Assembly: GCA_958295955.1 (NCBI GenBank)
Contig: OY282420.1
Coordinates: 276,236 to 340,235, forward strand
DNA from: an uncultured Bryobacterales bacterium
Lineage (GTDB): Bacteria; Acidobacteriota; Terriglobia; Bryobacterales; UBA6623
Direction of reading: 5' to 3'
Length of the DNA stretch: 64,000 nt
Below the pieces are notes generated by a model. That model was not told the origin of the DNA. It did not search any database and was given only the letters and a program-made list of their open reading frames with translations. Below are positions 45,279-54,576 of this stretch, piece by piece (positions within the stretch are counted from its first letter, which is position 1; every line of letters begins with the position of its first letter). The position numbers and the translations under genes are program-made.

Positions 45279-46169
45279 AAGTTTCAACAGCCGCGCGGCG
45301 TTGTCGTGCAGAATCTTCCGCACGGCGGCGTCATCGGGCGCCAAGCGCCGCACCGCGGCTTGGCTTTTCCCGCCAATGCAATCCGGGCCGTTTGCCGCCG
45401 AGTCGTTGCAGTCGCTTGCCCAGACGAGGCGATCCTGGTGTCTGGCGAGGAACTCCCGCGCATGTTCTTCGTCGCGCAACATCGAATTGAGCCCCGATCC
45501 GGCCGAAAGATCGCCGTACACGTTGGGGTAGTCGGACAACAGGCGGTCGGTGACGCCGCCGGGCGTAACGGGAGTCTGCGGATACATGACGGCCTGATCG
45601 TGGGCGGCGTCGATATTCCCCCACCACGTCTGCGCATGACCGATGAACGTCACGCCGGGAAATTTCTCGAGCATCTCGTGAAACCGCTCGATACCGAGGT
45701 TGTAGGCTTCATGTTGAAAGTGCAGCAGCACCGGGACGTCGAAGTCGCGGGCGATCGAGTACACCAACTGCATCGCCGCGGAATCGCATTCCACCGGGAA
45801 TTTCTGCTCGCCGATCCCGCGCGCTCCGGATTGCAGGTATTTTTCGAGAACCTGCCGCGTTTCCGCGATATCGGGCAGCTCGTTGGCGAAATAAACGAAC
45901 TCCTGCGGATAGCGCCCGCTCAGCGCGGCGACGGAATCGTTGCCGCGAGCGTCCGCGGCCAAGCCGTAGCGCGAGCCCGCAGGCAGCAAGACCGTGCGCG
46001 AAACCCCCATCGCCCGTTGGTGAGCGGCCAGAGCATCGTCGGAACGGCCCCGGTAATTGGTGTGTTGATGAAAGTCGATGACGGGCGCCGCAGCCTGCCG
46101 CTGCGGCTGCGAGCAGGCCGCGGCGCCCGCCGCGAGGGCGAAAAAAGATCGACGGTCGACCGCCGTCAT
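45270..46169 (-). CDS. exported amidohydrolase (metal-dependent, TIM-barrel)
   Basis: This 299-aa protein has a Tat-like, lipobox-like leader (RRSFFALAAGAAACSQ). The amidohydrolase-2 metal motif DFHQHTNY (H-x-H) lies near residue 33. VPVLLHFQHEA and GVTFIGHAQTWWG supply further His ligands, and the final Asp is in RLVWASDCNDSA. This type includes decarboxylases and lactonases acting on organic acids or sugar acids. Its start overlaps the TIM-barrel isomerase stop by 4 bp and both are exported, so they may act in one periplasmic pathway. Confidence 0.86.
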   Translation of the reverse strand: MTAVDRRSFFALAAGAAACSQPQRQAAAPVIDFHQHTNYRGRSDDALAAHQRAMGVSRTVLLPAGSRYGLAADARGNDSVAALSGRYPQEFVYFANELPDIAETRQVLEKYLQSGARGIGEQKFPVECDSAAMQLVYSIARDFDVPVLLHFQHEAYNLGIERFHEMLEKFPGVTFIGHAQTWWGNIDAAHDQAVMYPQTPVTPGGVTDRLLSDYPNVYGDLSAGSGLNSMLRDEEHAREFLARHQDRLVWASDCNDSAANGPDCIGGKSQAAVRRLAPDDAAVRKILHDNAARLLKLSA

Positions 46170-47023
46170 GCCCCGCGCTGTCCGTCGAGCACGCCGCGCA
46201 TATAGGCGAACGACTTGGCCATGCCGACCTGCGGCGCGTCGGCGTCGATCTCGAACTCGAGACCGACCACCCCGGCGTATTTGCGCTTCTTGAGCATGTT
46301 GAAGATTGCCGCGACCGGCATCTTGCCCTCGCCCACGGGAACCTGGCTGCGCTTATCGGAGAAATCCGCGAGGTCTTTGATATGGAAGTCGTAAATGCGC
46401 GACCATGCGCCGTCGATCTCTTCGAGGATATCCGCGCCGGTGCGCACCGCGTGGCCGACATCGACGCACAGGCCCATGCGCGGGTCCATATCCTTGACCT
46501 GTTTCATCACGTCGCTCGCCGCCGGATAGTAGCGGTCCTCGGGACCGTGATTGTGGATGGCCATCTTCATGTCGTACTCGATCGCCAACTTTTCGATCGC
46601 CGCCAGGTTGGAGTGCTTCGGCGCGCAAACCATAACGGGGATTCCGGCCGCCTTGGCGTATTTGAAGTAGCGCTCCAACTCGTCTTTGTCGTCGCTCTTC
46701 AAGCTGATGTTGCCGCCGGACACGATTTGCAGCCCGGCCTTCTCGAACTCCGCTCGAGCCGCTTTCAACTCGTCTGCGGAGAGGTAGTAGGGCATGTGAA
46801 ACGCCTTGACGTTGACGTATTGGATGCCGAGGCTTTTGACGATCTCGATTGCCTGCGACCGGCTGAACTTGCGCAGCGAATACGTGGCGACGGCCAGCTT
46901 GACGTCTCCCCAGTGATGCGTCTCCATCGTGGGCGCGGCGGCGGCCGAAGCCGCAGCGGGCGCGGCGGCGGCAGCGGCTGCTGCTCCACTCAAAAAAGAA
47001 CGGCGGCTTGTAACGGCGCTCAT
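46166..47023 (-). CDS. exported sugar phosphate isomerase/epimerase-like TIM barrel
   Basis: This 285-aa protein begins with a Tat-like leader (SRRSFLSGAAAAAAAAPAAA). The xylose isomerase-like TIM barrel (AP endonuclease 2 family) includes LAVATYSLRKFSRSQAIEIV, GIQYVNVKAFHMPYYLSADE, MKMAIHNHGPEDRYYPAASD, MGLCVDVGHAVRTGADI, YDFHIKDLAD and VVGLEFEIDAD, with Glu/His/Asp metal ligands in place. The start at 47023 has a GGGGAGG Shine-Dalgarno. It is translationally coupled to the amidohydrolase (4-bp overlap). Exported members of this family are typical of bacteria that process sugars or keto-sugars in the periplasm. Confidence 0.87.
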   Translation of the reverse strand: MSAVTSRRSFLSGAAAAAAAAPAAASAAAAPTMETHHWGDVKLAVATYSLRKFSRSQAIEIVKSLGIQYVNVKAFHMPYYLSADELKAARAEFEKAGLQIVSGGNISLKSDDKDELERYFKYAKAAGIPVMVCAPKHSNLAAIEKLAIEYDMKMAIHNHGPEDRYYPAASDVMKQVKDMDPRMGLCVDVGHAVRTGADILEEIDGAWSRIYDFHIKDLADFSDKRSQVPVGEGKMPVAAIFNMLKKRKYAGVVGLEFEIDADAPQVGMAKSFAYMRGVLDGQRGA

Positions 47024-47090
47024 GGCGATAACCTCCCCGGACGCCCTTTCGGGCGTCCACCGCGATTTTAGCACCATGCGCGGGCGGCTG

Positions 47091-48869
47091 TCAGGCGAAT
47101 GTCCACTCAACCAGCGGCTTGGCCGAACCGACGCGGCGCAACGCGGCCCTGCGGCAATCGACTCGGCCGGAAAGTCCGCCGAACCCCACGGCGAAATAGG
47201 TGAGCCACTGCCGGCTTGAAAACGAAACTTCCACGCGGCGCCACCTGCCGTCGGCGGCAATGCTTATTTCCTTTTTACCGGCGCCGCGCATCTTTTCCAC
47301 CGTCCCCCAGCGCATCTCCGCCGGCGAGCCGTCCTGCGAACGCAACTCCAACGCCAGCGTCATCTCTCCGCCCTCGGTCACGTAAGGGACGACAACTTCC
47401 TGCGCCCGGCGGCCGCGCCCGCTCCATTCCATCGTGAGCATCCCTTCCGCCTTCGACAGCAGGCCGTTGTTCGCGTACCAGCCGTCGACCATCGTGCGGT
47501 ATGCGTATTCGGCCGGCAGCGGGTCTTCCGGCGTTCCGCCCTGGTCGTTGCTCGTTTCGACCCATTCGTCGAGCGCCGCGGTCAGCTCGGCAAGTTTCTC
47601 CGCATGTTGCGGATTCTCGGCGAGGTTGTCGATTTCATGGGGATCGCTTTCCAGATCGAACAACTCGAATTCCGGCCGCCGCTCGGCCATCCATTGCGCG
47701 GCGGCCCCCGTAAGCTTGCCTTCCGCATGCAACTGACGCATCGCCTGCAGCGCGGGGTAGCTGGTGTCCTTGTAGTGATTTCTCTGGCTGTACGGACGCT
47801 CCGGCATGAAATTGCGGATGAGCTTCCAGCGTTTCGTACGCACCGAGCGGATACGGTCGACCGTCTCGTCGCAGCGGTCGCGGGCGGAAAATGCGTAGCG
47901 GGGTTCGGGGTCGGCGTCGGGCCCGATGCATACCCTGCCCTGCATGTTCGCCGGAGGATCGATGCCGGCAAGCTTCAGCGACGTCGCCGCGATGTCGATG
48001 TGCTGCATCAACCGCTCGTCGACCGAGCCCGGCAAAAAGTCGTCGGGGCGGAATTTTTCGGGAATGCGCACGATCAACGGAATCAGAATGCCCTGCTCGT
48101 AGAGCCACTGCTTGCCGCGGTGCAGCGCTTGACCGTGATCGCCGAAAAAGAAAACGATCGTATCTTCGTAAACGCCCTCGTCCTTCAGCCGCTGGATTAC
48201 CTTGCCGACCTTCACGTCGAGGTGCTGGGCGGTGTCGAGATAGAGCGCGATATCGTCGCGCACGACCGGGTGATCGGGATAGTAGGGGGCAAGCTCGATG
48301 TCGCCGGGGTTGACGGGAGATTCGGCGAACCGCTTGAAGGCGCGGTGCGTTTCCGGAAAATTGATCTGTGCGTAGAAAGGCTGCCCCGCGGCGCGCTCGC
48401 TCCAATCCTCGCCGTCGAACGCCGGGTAGTCGAAACCGTAGTTGAAATCGGTCTTGCCGCCGGCCGTGAGCCCCGGCGCGGGGGTTTTGGAGTTCGACGT
48501 ATGGTAACCGGCCCGGCGGAAGTAATGCGTATGGGTATGCACTCCCTCGGGCAGTTTGTAGCCGTCGCCGCGGTGGCTGCGGTGGTTATGCCCGCCGACG
48601 GAAGTCTGGAACATCCCGACCATCAGCGCCGAGCGCGCCGCCGAGCAAACCGGCGCGGTACAGATGCAGTTCGTATAGCGGACGCCTTCCTGCGCCAAAC
48701 GGTCGAGGTGCGGCGTCTTGACGAGCTTGTTTCCGTAGCAGCCGAGGTCGGGTGAAAAGTCTTCGGCAAAAATCCACAGGATGTTGGGCTTGGCCTTCTC
48801 GCCGCCGCAGCCGGACGCGGCCAAGCCGCCCGCCGCGCCCGACGTTCGCAAGAAATCGCGTCGATTCAT
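47091..48869 (-). CDS. exported sulfatase
   Basis: This 592-aa protein has a Tat/lipoprotein-like leader (NRRDFLRTSGAAGGLAASGC). The sulfatase fold starts PNILWIFAEDFSPDLGCYGN. The formylglycine motif is C-S-A-A-R (Cys75-Arg79) in TAPVCSAARSALM. VVFFF-type metal residues lie in TIVFFFGDHGQALHRGKQWL and the family block is FELFDLESDPHEIDNLAENP. It would hydrolyse sulfate esters on polysaccharides or steroids outside the cytoplasm once its Cys is converted to formylglycine. No maturase gene is in the window. A ~110-residue C-terminal beta domain follows the catalytic part. Confidence 0.93.
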   Translation of the reverse strand: MNRRDFLRTSGAAGGLAASGCGGEKAKPNILWIFAEDFSPDLGCYGNKLVKTPHLDRLAQEGVRYTNCICTAPVCSAARSALMVGMFQTSVGGHNHRSHRGDGYKLPEGVHTHTHYFRRAGYHTSNSKTPAPGLTAGGKTDFNYGFDYPAFDGEDWSERAAGQPFYAQINFPETHRAFKRFAESPVNPGDIELAPYYPDHPVVRDDIALYLDTAQHLDVKVGKVIQRLKDEGVYEDTIVFFFGDHGQALHRGKQWLYEQGILIPLIVRIPEKFRPDDFLPGSVDERLMQHIDIAATSLKLAGIDPPANMQGRVCIGPDADPEPRYAFSARDRCDETVDRIRSVRTKRWKLIRNFMPERPYSQRNHYKDTSYPALQAMRQLHAEGKLTGAAAQWMAERRPEFELFDLESDPHEIDNLAENPQHAEKLAELTAALDEWVETSNDQGGTPEDPLPAEYAYRTMVDGWYANNGLLSKAEGMLTMEWSGRGRRAQEVVVPYVTEGGEMTLALELRSQDGSPAEMRWGTVEKMRGAGKKEISIAADGRWRRVEVSFSSRQWLTYFAVGFGGLSGRVDCRRAALRRVGSAKPLVEWTFA

Positions 48870-48899
48870 GGCGCTTATTGTATCCGGTGGAAGGCGGCG

Positions 48900-49829
48900 T
48901 CAGCGCACTTCGAACGAGCGGCGCTCGGTAAACGCGGCTTGCCCGATATTGTCGCGGACATTCAACACAACCGTATAGCGCCCGCGCGGGATTGTCTTTT
49001 CGAGGTCGAGGCGAAACTTCGCGGGCAGCCATAGGCGCGGATAGAACGGGCTGCCCGTTTCGCCGCGGGAATCGAACTCGAACAGGGTCTCGCCCTCGCC
49101 GTCGATCACGCGCATGTCGGACTCGACATCGAAAGTATTGTCTTCGCGGGTCTTGTAGCCCGTGATGTAGAACTCCGCCCAAATTTCCTCGCCCGCGCGG
49201 TAAAGCGGCTCGTCGAGCTTGGCGCCGCCGGCCGCTTTCGCAAAACCGAAATTCCGAATCGCGAGACGGTCGGACGTTTCTACGCGGCTGCCGTCGACGA
49301 CGATCGGCACGGACGCGCGAACCGCCGCCCCTGCGAGACGGTCCCTGACCTCGATCTCGATCTTGTACGTCCCTCCGCCGGCGTGCGCGGGAATCTCCGG
49401 CGAATAGCGGACGACCGGCATCCACTCCTCGTCTTGCGGGGCGAGATCGGTGTCGAATCTGCCGCCTTCCGCGCCGTATATGCGCTTGCCGTCGGGGTCG
49501 AGCGCCTCAAGCCGATATTCCAGGTCGACGCGGTAATCGTTGCTGACCCGGTAGCCCTTGATCTGGAAGTAAAGATGAACCGTCTCGCCCGGAAAGTAGC
49601 GGCTGTCGGCAGGTATCGCGTACCCGTCGCGGCTATCGAGCAGATCGAGATTTACGAGCTCGAGGCCGGCGACCGTCGCGCTTGCGGTCTCGTCGGCGCG
49701 GGCGCAAGGCGACAAAGCCAACGCCGCAAGCGCGGCGGCCGCAAATGTCCGCCGCCCGAAGGATTGCGCGCCGCTACGCCGCCTGCTTGCGCTCTCCAGC
49801 TTCTTTGAGCACCGCCTCACCGTTCGCAT
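48900..49829 (-). CDS. exported beta-sandwich protein, unknown function
   Basis: This ~309-aa protein has a late hydrophobic signal (about 27-42, FAAAALAALALSPCARA) after a long basic N-region. It then has repeated Ig-like strands: YFPGETVHLYFQIKGYRV, then DYRVDLEYRLEALDPDGKRI, and again YRAGEEIWAEFYITGYKT and DNTFDVESDMRVIDGEGETL. The two halves look like an internal duplication (GETVHLYFQIKGY against GEEIWAEFYITGY), each ending in a long strand pair (YKIEIEVRDRLAG; YTVVLNVRDNIGQ). The start must lie inside the end of thiI because no start codon is found between the two. No function is recognised. Confidence 0.65.
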   Translation of the reverse strand: MRTVRRCSKKLESASRRRSGAQSFGRRTFAAAALAALALSPCARADETASATVAGLELVNLDLLDSRDGYAIPADSRYFPGETVHLYFQIKGYRVSNDYRVDLEYRLEALDPDGKRIYGAEGGRFDTDLAPQDEEWMPVVRYSPEIPAHAGGGTYKIEIEVRDRLAGAAVRASVPIVVDGSRVETSDRLAIRNFGFAKAAGGAKLDEPLYRAGEEIWAEFYITGYKTREDNTFDVESDMRVIDGEGETLFEFDSRGETGSPFYPRLWLPAKFRLDLEKTIPRGRYTVVLNVRDNIGQAAFTERRSFEVR

Positions 49830-51000
49830 ATTCGTAGATTTCGCGGACAGTCGAATCCGTTCCCAGCTTAACAAGGGCCTCGATATCGAGATGCGCCTCG
49901 GCCGCGTCGAGTTTCTCGATTGAGGCGAAGATCTCCGGGCTGCGCGGCAGATACATCGGGCAGCAATCCGCGAAAGGCTCGGTCGAAATAGCGTAGGTGC
50001 CGATCTGCCGCGCCAAGGTCATGATTTCCTCCTTGTCCGCTCCGCAGAGCGGCCGGTAGAGCGGCAGCGCGGAGGCGGCGCCGACGGCGTTCATGTTGGC
50101 GAGAGTCTGGGATGCGACCTGCCCGATGCTGTCGCCCGTGACGAGTCCGCGCGCCTTATGCCGCAAAGCCAGCCGCTCGGCGATGCGGATCATCATCCGG
50201 CGGTAGATCAAGATGCGGAAGCTCTGCGGAGCTTTCGCCACGATCTCCCGCTGAATGCGGTCGAACGGGACCAGGTAGAGCTTCGAAGCGCCTTGATAAA
50301 CCGTGAGCCGGCGCACCAGTTCCCGAACGACCGGCTCGCTCTCGTCGCCGGGCGCGGCCGGACTGCCGTGAAAATGAACGAACCCCAGACGGACGCCGCG
50401 CCGAATGATTTTGTACGCAGCGACGGGCGAGTCGATACCCCCGGACAACAGACACAACAGGCGTCCGCTGGAGTTCGGCGGCAGGCCGCCGATGCCGCGC
50501 GCCTTGCGGGCGTAGAGCACCGCCCGATAGTGCGTGACCTCGATGAAACAGGTGCGGCCGGGGTTTCTCAGATCGACCGCGACATTCTGCCCGAGCCGCC
50601 GCGCCTGTTGGGCAATGGCCGCGCCGATGCGGCGCTCGATCTCCAGAGAGCGCAAAGGGAATTGCTTGTTCGCGCGTTTGGCGCGAACCGCAAACGACCG
50701 GAATCCGCCGTCAGCCATCAGTTCGAGAGCCGTTCGCTCGATTGCGTCCAGCGACAAATCGACGGCGCGGCCCAGGCCGATGTTGGCGATTCCGGGGACC
50801 AGGGTAAGCCGCCGCAGCGCTTCTTCGGCGGCGGCGGCGTTCTTGAGAAAGATCAGAATCCGCTGGTCCTCGCGGACAAGCGGCTCTTTGGCAACCCCTT
50901 GCAGCGCGCGCTTGACGGCAGCGCACAAATTGCGAACAAAAAAGTTGCGGTTGCAACCTTTCAGCCAGATCTCCCCGAAATGAATCAGCAAAACCTGCAT
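49774..51000 (-). CDS. thiI: tRNA 4-thiouridine / thiazole synthesis sulfurtransferase ThiI
   Basis: This 408-aa protein begins MQVLLIHFGEIWLKGCNRNF, the N-terminal ferredoxin-like segment. A THUMP domain (about 60-165) and the PP-loop ATP pyrophosphatase (LLCLLSGGIDSPVAAYKIIR, then VTGDSIGQVASQTLANMNAV) follow. The C-terminal rhodanese domain of E. coli ThiI is absent, as in many bacteria where sulfur is delivered differently. It thiolates uridine-8 of tRNA and may supply sulfur for thiamine. ATG 51000 is the family start; the longer frame to 51276 is on the antisense of the next gene. The 3' end overlaps the start of the beta-sandwich gene. Confidence 0.94.
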   Translation of the reverse strand: MQVLLIHFGEIWLKGCNRNFFVRNLCAAVKRALQGVAKEPLVREDQRILIFLKNAAAAEEALRRLTLVPGIANIGLGRAVDLSLDAIERTALELMADGGFRSFAVRAKRANKQFPLRSLEIERRIGAAIAQQARRLGQNVAVDLRNPGRTCFIEVTHYRAVLYARKARGIGGLPPNSSGRLLCLLSGGIDSPVAAYKIIRRGVRLGFVHFHGSPAAPGDESEPVVRELVRRLTVYQGASKLYLVPFDRIQREIVAKAPQSFRILIYRRMMIRIAERLALRHKARGLVTGDSIGQVASQTLANMNAVGAASALPLYRPLCGADKEEIMTLARQIGTYAISTEPFADCCPMYLPRSPEIFASIEKLDAAEAHLDIEALVKLGTDSTVREIYEYANGEAVLKEAGERKQAA

Positions 51001-51061
51001 GCGCCGCCCTGGACCGATTATAGGCGCCGCCCGGCGGGCGGGGTAAAATAGCGGGCTACAG

Positions 51062-51931
51062 ATGAAACTCTGCACGTTCGAGCACGCCGGGGCCTGCGCA
51101 GCCGGCATCGTCATCGAAGACCGCATCCTGCCGCTGAGTTCCGTCAACAGGAAACGCGGCGCCAACTTTCCCACCGAGATGCTCGCTCTGATCGAGTCGG
51201 GGCAGATCGAGGCGTTGCAGCGACTCGCAGCCGACATCGAGGCCGAGATCCCGATTGCCGAGGTCCGCTTGCGCATTCCCTACAACAACCCCGGCAAGGC
51301 GTGGTGCATCGGGCTCAACTACCGCTCCCACGCCGAAGACCTGAACGAAAAGCAGCCGGATGAGCCGGGCAGCTTCATGAAGCCGCGCTCTTGTTTCTTC
51401 GAGCCGGGCGGCGCGGTCGAGTTGCCGCCCGAGGAACTCACCCGAGAGGTCGATGCCGAAGGCGAGTTGGCCCTGGTGTTCGGCAAACGCTGCCGGGATG
51501 TCCCCATCGAGCGCGCCGCCGACGTTCTGTTCGGCTACACGACCGCCCTGGACATGACCGCTCTCGATATTCTGGCGAAGAATACGCGCTATCTCCAGCG
51601 CGCGAAGAGCTTCGACACGTTTTTCACTTTCGGCCCGGTCATCGTCACTGCGGACGAAATTGACGACGTTGCCTCGCTGGAAGTGGCGACCGTGCATAAC
51701 GGCGAAGAATTCTCAAAGGATTCGGTCCGCAACATGAGGCACAGCCCCGCCAAGCTGGTCGCCTTCCACTCCGAGGTGATGACCTTCGAACCGGGAGATA
51801 TTCTGTCCACCGGCTGCCCGAAGGGCGCGAGGATCCAACCCGGCGATACCGTGGAAGCCCGGGTGGCGGGAGTGGGGCGGCTGCGAGCATCCGTAAGCCG
51901 CCGCAAAAAAGTTCCCTGGACGGCGGGCTAA
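51062..51931 (+). CDS. fumarylacetoacetate hydrolase family protein
   Basis: This 289-aa protein has the FAH C-terminal domain: KAWCIGLNYRSHAEDLNEKQ, EGELALVFGKRC (Glu metal ligand), FGYTTALDMTALDI, RAKSFDTFFTFGPVIV, HSPAKLVAFHSEVMTFEPGD and ILSTGCPKGARIQPGDTVEA. These enzymes cleave or isomerise beta-diketo acids and sugar-derived keto acids with a divalent metal. The exact substrate is unclear. TAAAAT at 51044-51049 may be the -10, 12 nt before the ATG, which would give a very short leader. It is divergent from thiI. Confidence 0.9.
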   Translation: MKLCTFEHAGACAAGIVIEDRILPLSSVNRKRGANFPTEMLALIESGQIEALQRLAADIEAEIPIAEVRLRIPYNNPGKAWCIGLNYRSHAEDLNEKQPDEPGSFMKPRSCFFEPGGAVELPPEELTREVDAEGELALVFGKRCRDVPIERAADVLFGYTTALDMTALDILAKNTRYLQRAKSFDTFFTFGPVIVTADEIDDVASLEVATVHNGEEFSKDSVRNMRHSPAKLVAFHSEVMTFEPGDILSTGCPKGARIQPGDTVEARVAGVGRLRASVSRRKKVPWTAG

Positions 51932-51956
51932 GCGCGCAAGCGGCCGGCTTGCGGAA

Positions 51957-52604
51957 TCATCGCGATCCGTCCAAAGGGCGAACGCTGACTTCCTTGAACC
52001 AAACGGTGGAATTCTTGTCGTGATTCTGCAGGCCGATGTAGCCTTCGTCGGGCCGCGGGCCGCGCCGGGGTTCGAACCACTTGGTTCTCGGGGGCGCCTC
52101 CCCGCCGCCGTGGAATTCGTTCACTTGCTTGCCGTTGACGCTTACCCGCGTGAGTTGGCCGTCCAAGACGATTTCCATCGTGTTCCAACCGTCGGCGGAG
52201 GCGGGAAATTCCTCCGCCGACGAGAGCGAGTAGAGCGATCCCGTGCGATGAAATTCGTCGCCGGAATCCTGAATCTGGACCTCGTAACCGCGATGCACGG
52301 GGAACCAGGGGTCGTTCGGTTTTTCGGGGATGCGGATGAATACCCCGGCGTTGGCCCGCGAACTCTCGGGCTTGTAAACGATGCGCACGACCGCGTTGCC
52401 GATTTTTCTGCCGTCGTAAGCAAGCAGCCCCATGCCGCCCACCGTTTTGAGAGCGCCGTCCTCAACGACGAACTCGCCGGGGCCGGTATGCCTCCAACCG
52501 GTCATATCGACGCCGTTGAAGAGTTGCTCGCCTTCCGGCTCGGGCGGGGCGCAAGCGAAAAACAGCAGGAACGCGGCCGCAGTCACAAGGAGTTTCATAG
52601 CCAT
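51957..52604 (-). CDS. DUF1080 (3-keto-disaccharide hydrolase) lipoprotein
   Basis: This 215-aa protein has a lipoprotein signal (LLVTAAAFLLFFACAPPEPE). The DUF1080 jelly-roll follows: QLFNGVDMTGWRHTGPGEFV, VVRIVYKPESSRANAGVFIR, YEVQIQDSGDEFHRTGSLYS, WNTMEIVLDGQLTRVSVNGK, YIGLQNHDKNSTVWFKEVSV. Members bind or cleave 3-keto-glycosides and are typical of polysaccharide degraders. MAMKLL (52604) and MKLL (52598) are equally possible starts. It lies 47 bp downstream of the hpnI-type gene, on the same strand. Confidence 0.9.
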   Translation of the reverse strand: MAMKLLVTAAAFLLFFACAPPEPEGEQLFNGVDMTGWRHTGPGEFVVEDGALKTVGGMGLLAYDGRKIGNAVVRIVYKPESSRANAGVFIRIPEKPNDPWFPVHRGYEVQIQDSGDEFHRTGSLYSLSSAEEFPASADGWNTMEIVLDGQLTRVSVNGKQVNEFHGGGEAPPRTKWFEPRRGPRPDEGYIGLQNHDKNSTVWFKEVSVRPLDGSR

Positions 52605-52651
52605 AACAGGATAGTCGAATCGAGAGCCGGCCGCGAACGGCCGCGCAGGAG

Positions 52652-53788
52652 TCAGCGCAGCTTTCCGTCCGCGGTCAAACGGAACCGGCGGCCGCGCCAT
52701 ATGACCGTGTTGCCGAAGAACGCCCCGAACCACGCCGGCAGCGCGGCGATATCCTGCAGCGGGACCAGCCAGAAATAGCGCAGCGTCAGACGGTCGCCGA
52801 GAACCGCGCCGCCCACCGCAAAGAGCGCGGCCAAGCGCAAGAGGGCGCAGATTCCCAGTAGCCATACGCTCCATGCGGCGCCGCCGGACAGCGGAACGGC
52901 GAGCAGAGCCCAAGGCAGAGGATTCATGAAAATCTGCCCGACATAGCCCCGCGGCCGCGAGCGGCGCGTCGAGCGGTTCCAGCGCAAGCGGTGACGGAAA
53001 CTCGCCGCGAAGCGGTCGGCGCCGATGTGGTGCTCCACCACGTTCCGCGCAAGCCGCACCTCGAAGCCCGCCGCGCGCGCCCGTTGCCCCAGGACAAAAT
53101 CCTCGGCCAGATATTCCCGGAGGGATTCGAATCCGCCGGCGGCCGCGAGACAATCGCGCGAAATCGCCATCGTGGGGCCGACGGCGAAATCCATCGGCGC
53201 CAGCATTTCCGCCAGCAGCACGCCGCCCCAAAACTCGGTGTTCATGCCCAAGGCTTCCAGCAGCGACCAGAAGCTCGGCCCCGGCGCCGCGCGGTAGGGG
53301 CAGGTCACGACTCCCGTCTTTGCGGTGGAAAATTCAGAGACGATGCCGGCGAGGCAGTCTGCGTCCGCTCGAATGTCGCTGTCGCTGATAACCAGCAAGT
53401 CGTGCCGCGCCGCCGCGGCCATCGCCTGCAGCGCAAAGACCTTCTCATTCGGACACGGGGGCTCGCCGGTTACCAGAATTTTCACGGGAACGCGCGGATA
53501 CTGCCGGCTCAGCTTCCGCGCCGCCTTCAGGGCAGGGTCCTCGGCTTCGCGCGCCGCGAACAGAAGCTCGTAACGCGGGTAGTCGAGATCGAAAAACGAG
53601 CGGAGATTCCGCTCCAGTTCGGGTTCGTCTCCGGCAAGGGGCTTGAGCACGCTGATTGCGGGCCGGGCCGGGCCGGCGGCGGCCGGCGGCGGTTTGCGCC
53701 GGCGGAAGCGAACGGCTGCAAAAATCGTCAGCAGGTAAACGATGCAGCCGCCCAGGACGATGCCGGCGGCGAGGAACGCCAAGGTCAA
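52652..53788 (-). CDS. hpnI: HpnI-type ceramide-glucosyltransferase-like glycosyltransferase
   Basis: This 378-aa GT21-like protein has an N-terminal span (FLAAGIVLGGCIVYLLTIFA) and the GT-A core (PAISVLKPLAGDEPELERNL, VISDSDIRADADCLAGI as the metal motif, then EYLAEDFVLGQRARAAGFEV). The motif HRLRWNRSTRRS corresponds to (Q/R)xxRW. C-terminal membrane helices follow. This layout is that of HpnI, which adds a sugar to bacteriohopanetetrol, and of ceramide glucosyltransferases. It starts 7 bp after the ABC ATPase stop. No squalene-hopene cyclase is in the window, so the hopanoid role is inferred from family only. Confidence 0.78.
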   Translation of the reverse strand: MTLAFLAAGIVLGGCIVYLLTIFAAVRFRRRKPPPAAAGPARPAISVLKPLAGDEPELERNLRSFFDLDYPRYELLFAAREAEDPALKAARKLSRQYPRVPVKILVTGEPPCPNEKVFALQAMAAAARHDLLVISDSDIRADADCLAGIVSEFSTAKTGVVTCPYRAAPGPSFWSLLEALGMNTEFWGGVLLAEMLAPMDFAVGPTMAISRDCLAAAGGFESLREYLAEDFVLGQRARAAGFEVRLARNVVEHHIGADRFAASFRHRLRWNRSTRRSRPRGYVGQIFMNPLPWALLAVPLSGGAAWSVWLLGICALLRLAALFAVGGAVLGDRLTLRYFWLVPLQDIAALPAWFGAFFGNTVIWRGRRFRLTADGKLR

Positions 53789-53794
53789 GAGATC

Positions 53795-54544
53795 TTACTT
53801 GATGCTCTCGTCCTTCTCGACTTTACCGTCGCGAAGGTGGACAACGCGATGGGCGTACACCGCAATGTCGGGCTCGTGCGTCACCAGAATGATCGTGTTG
53901 CCTTGCCGGTGCAAGACATCGATGACGCCCATGATTTCGTTCGAGGTCGCCGAATCGAGGTTGCCTGTCGGCTCATCGGCGAGGATGATCGACGGATCGC
54001 CCGCCAGCGCCCGCGCAATCGCCACCCGCTGGCGCTGACCGCCCGAGAGCTCGCTCGGTTTGTGGTACATGCGGGGGGTCAGATCTACTTGCTGCAGGGC
54101 GTGCCGGGCCTTTTCGAGGCGCTGCTCCGGGGACAGCCCGGCGTAGATCAGCGGCAACTCGACATTCTGCAAGGCGGTCAGCCGCGGCAACAAGTTGAAC
54201 GTTTGAAAAACGAACCCGATTTCCTTATTGCGGATGTGCGCCAATTCATCGTCGCTCATGGTGCTGATGAGTTGGCCGGCGATGAAGTAGTCCCCCGCCG
54301 TCGGCGTATCGAGAGCGCCGATCAAATTCATGAAAGTCGATTTCCCTGAGCCGGACGGCCCCATCAGCGCGACGTATTCGCCGTACTTGATGCTCATGTC
54401 GATGCCGTCCACGGCATGTATCTCCTGATCGCCCATCACGTAGGTCTTGCGCAATCCGTAAGTCTGGATGACAATACCGTCCGCTTTGAGTTGCTTGCCG
54501 AGTTCTTCCCGGTCCGATACGACTGCCGGCGCCATAAATCCCAT
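53795..54544 (-). CDS. ABC transporter ATP-binding protein, MacB/LolD type
   Basis: This 249-aa protein has Walker [10 protein letters not shown] (residues 62-70), a Q-loop ([14 protein letters not shown]), the signature [20 protein letters not shown], Walker [14 protein letters not shown] and the H-loop [15 protein letters not shown]. It is of the LolD/MacB class that powers mechanotransmission permeases. A membrane fusion protein precedes it, but no FtsX-type permease gene is in the operon, so the permease must be encoded elsewhere. The first ~25 residues are an unusual extension. Confidence 0.93.
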   Translation of the reverse strand: MGFMAPAVVSDREELGKQLKADGIVIQTYGLRKTYVMGDQEIHAVDGIDMSIKYGEYVALMGPSGSGKSTFMNLIGALDTPTAGDYFIAGQLISTMSDDELAHIRNKEIGFVFQTFNLLPRLTALQNVELPLIYAGLSPEQRLEKARHALQQVDLTPRMYHKPSELSGGQRQRVAIARALAGDPSIILADEPTGNLDSATSNEIMGVIDVLHRQGNTIILVTHEPDIAVYAHRVVHLRDGKVEKDESIK

Positions 54545-54576
54545 TCTCTATTATGGCGAGCGCAGGCGCCGTGGAG

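Noticed and set aside
53115..53140. tRNA T-loop-like ttcgaatcc
   Set aside because: It is inside the HpnI coding frame, with no acceptor or anticodon stem around it; a similar ttcgaacca at 52073 is inside DUF1080.
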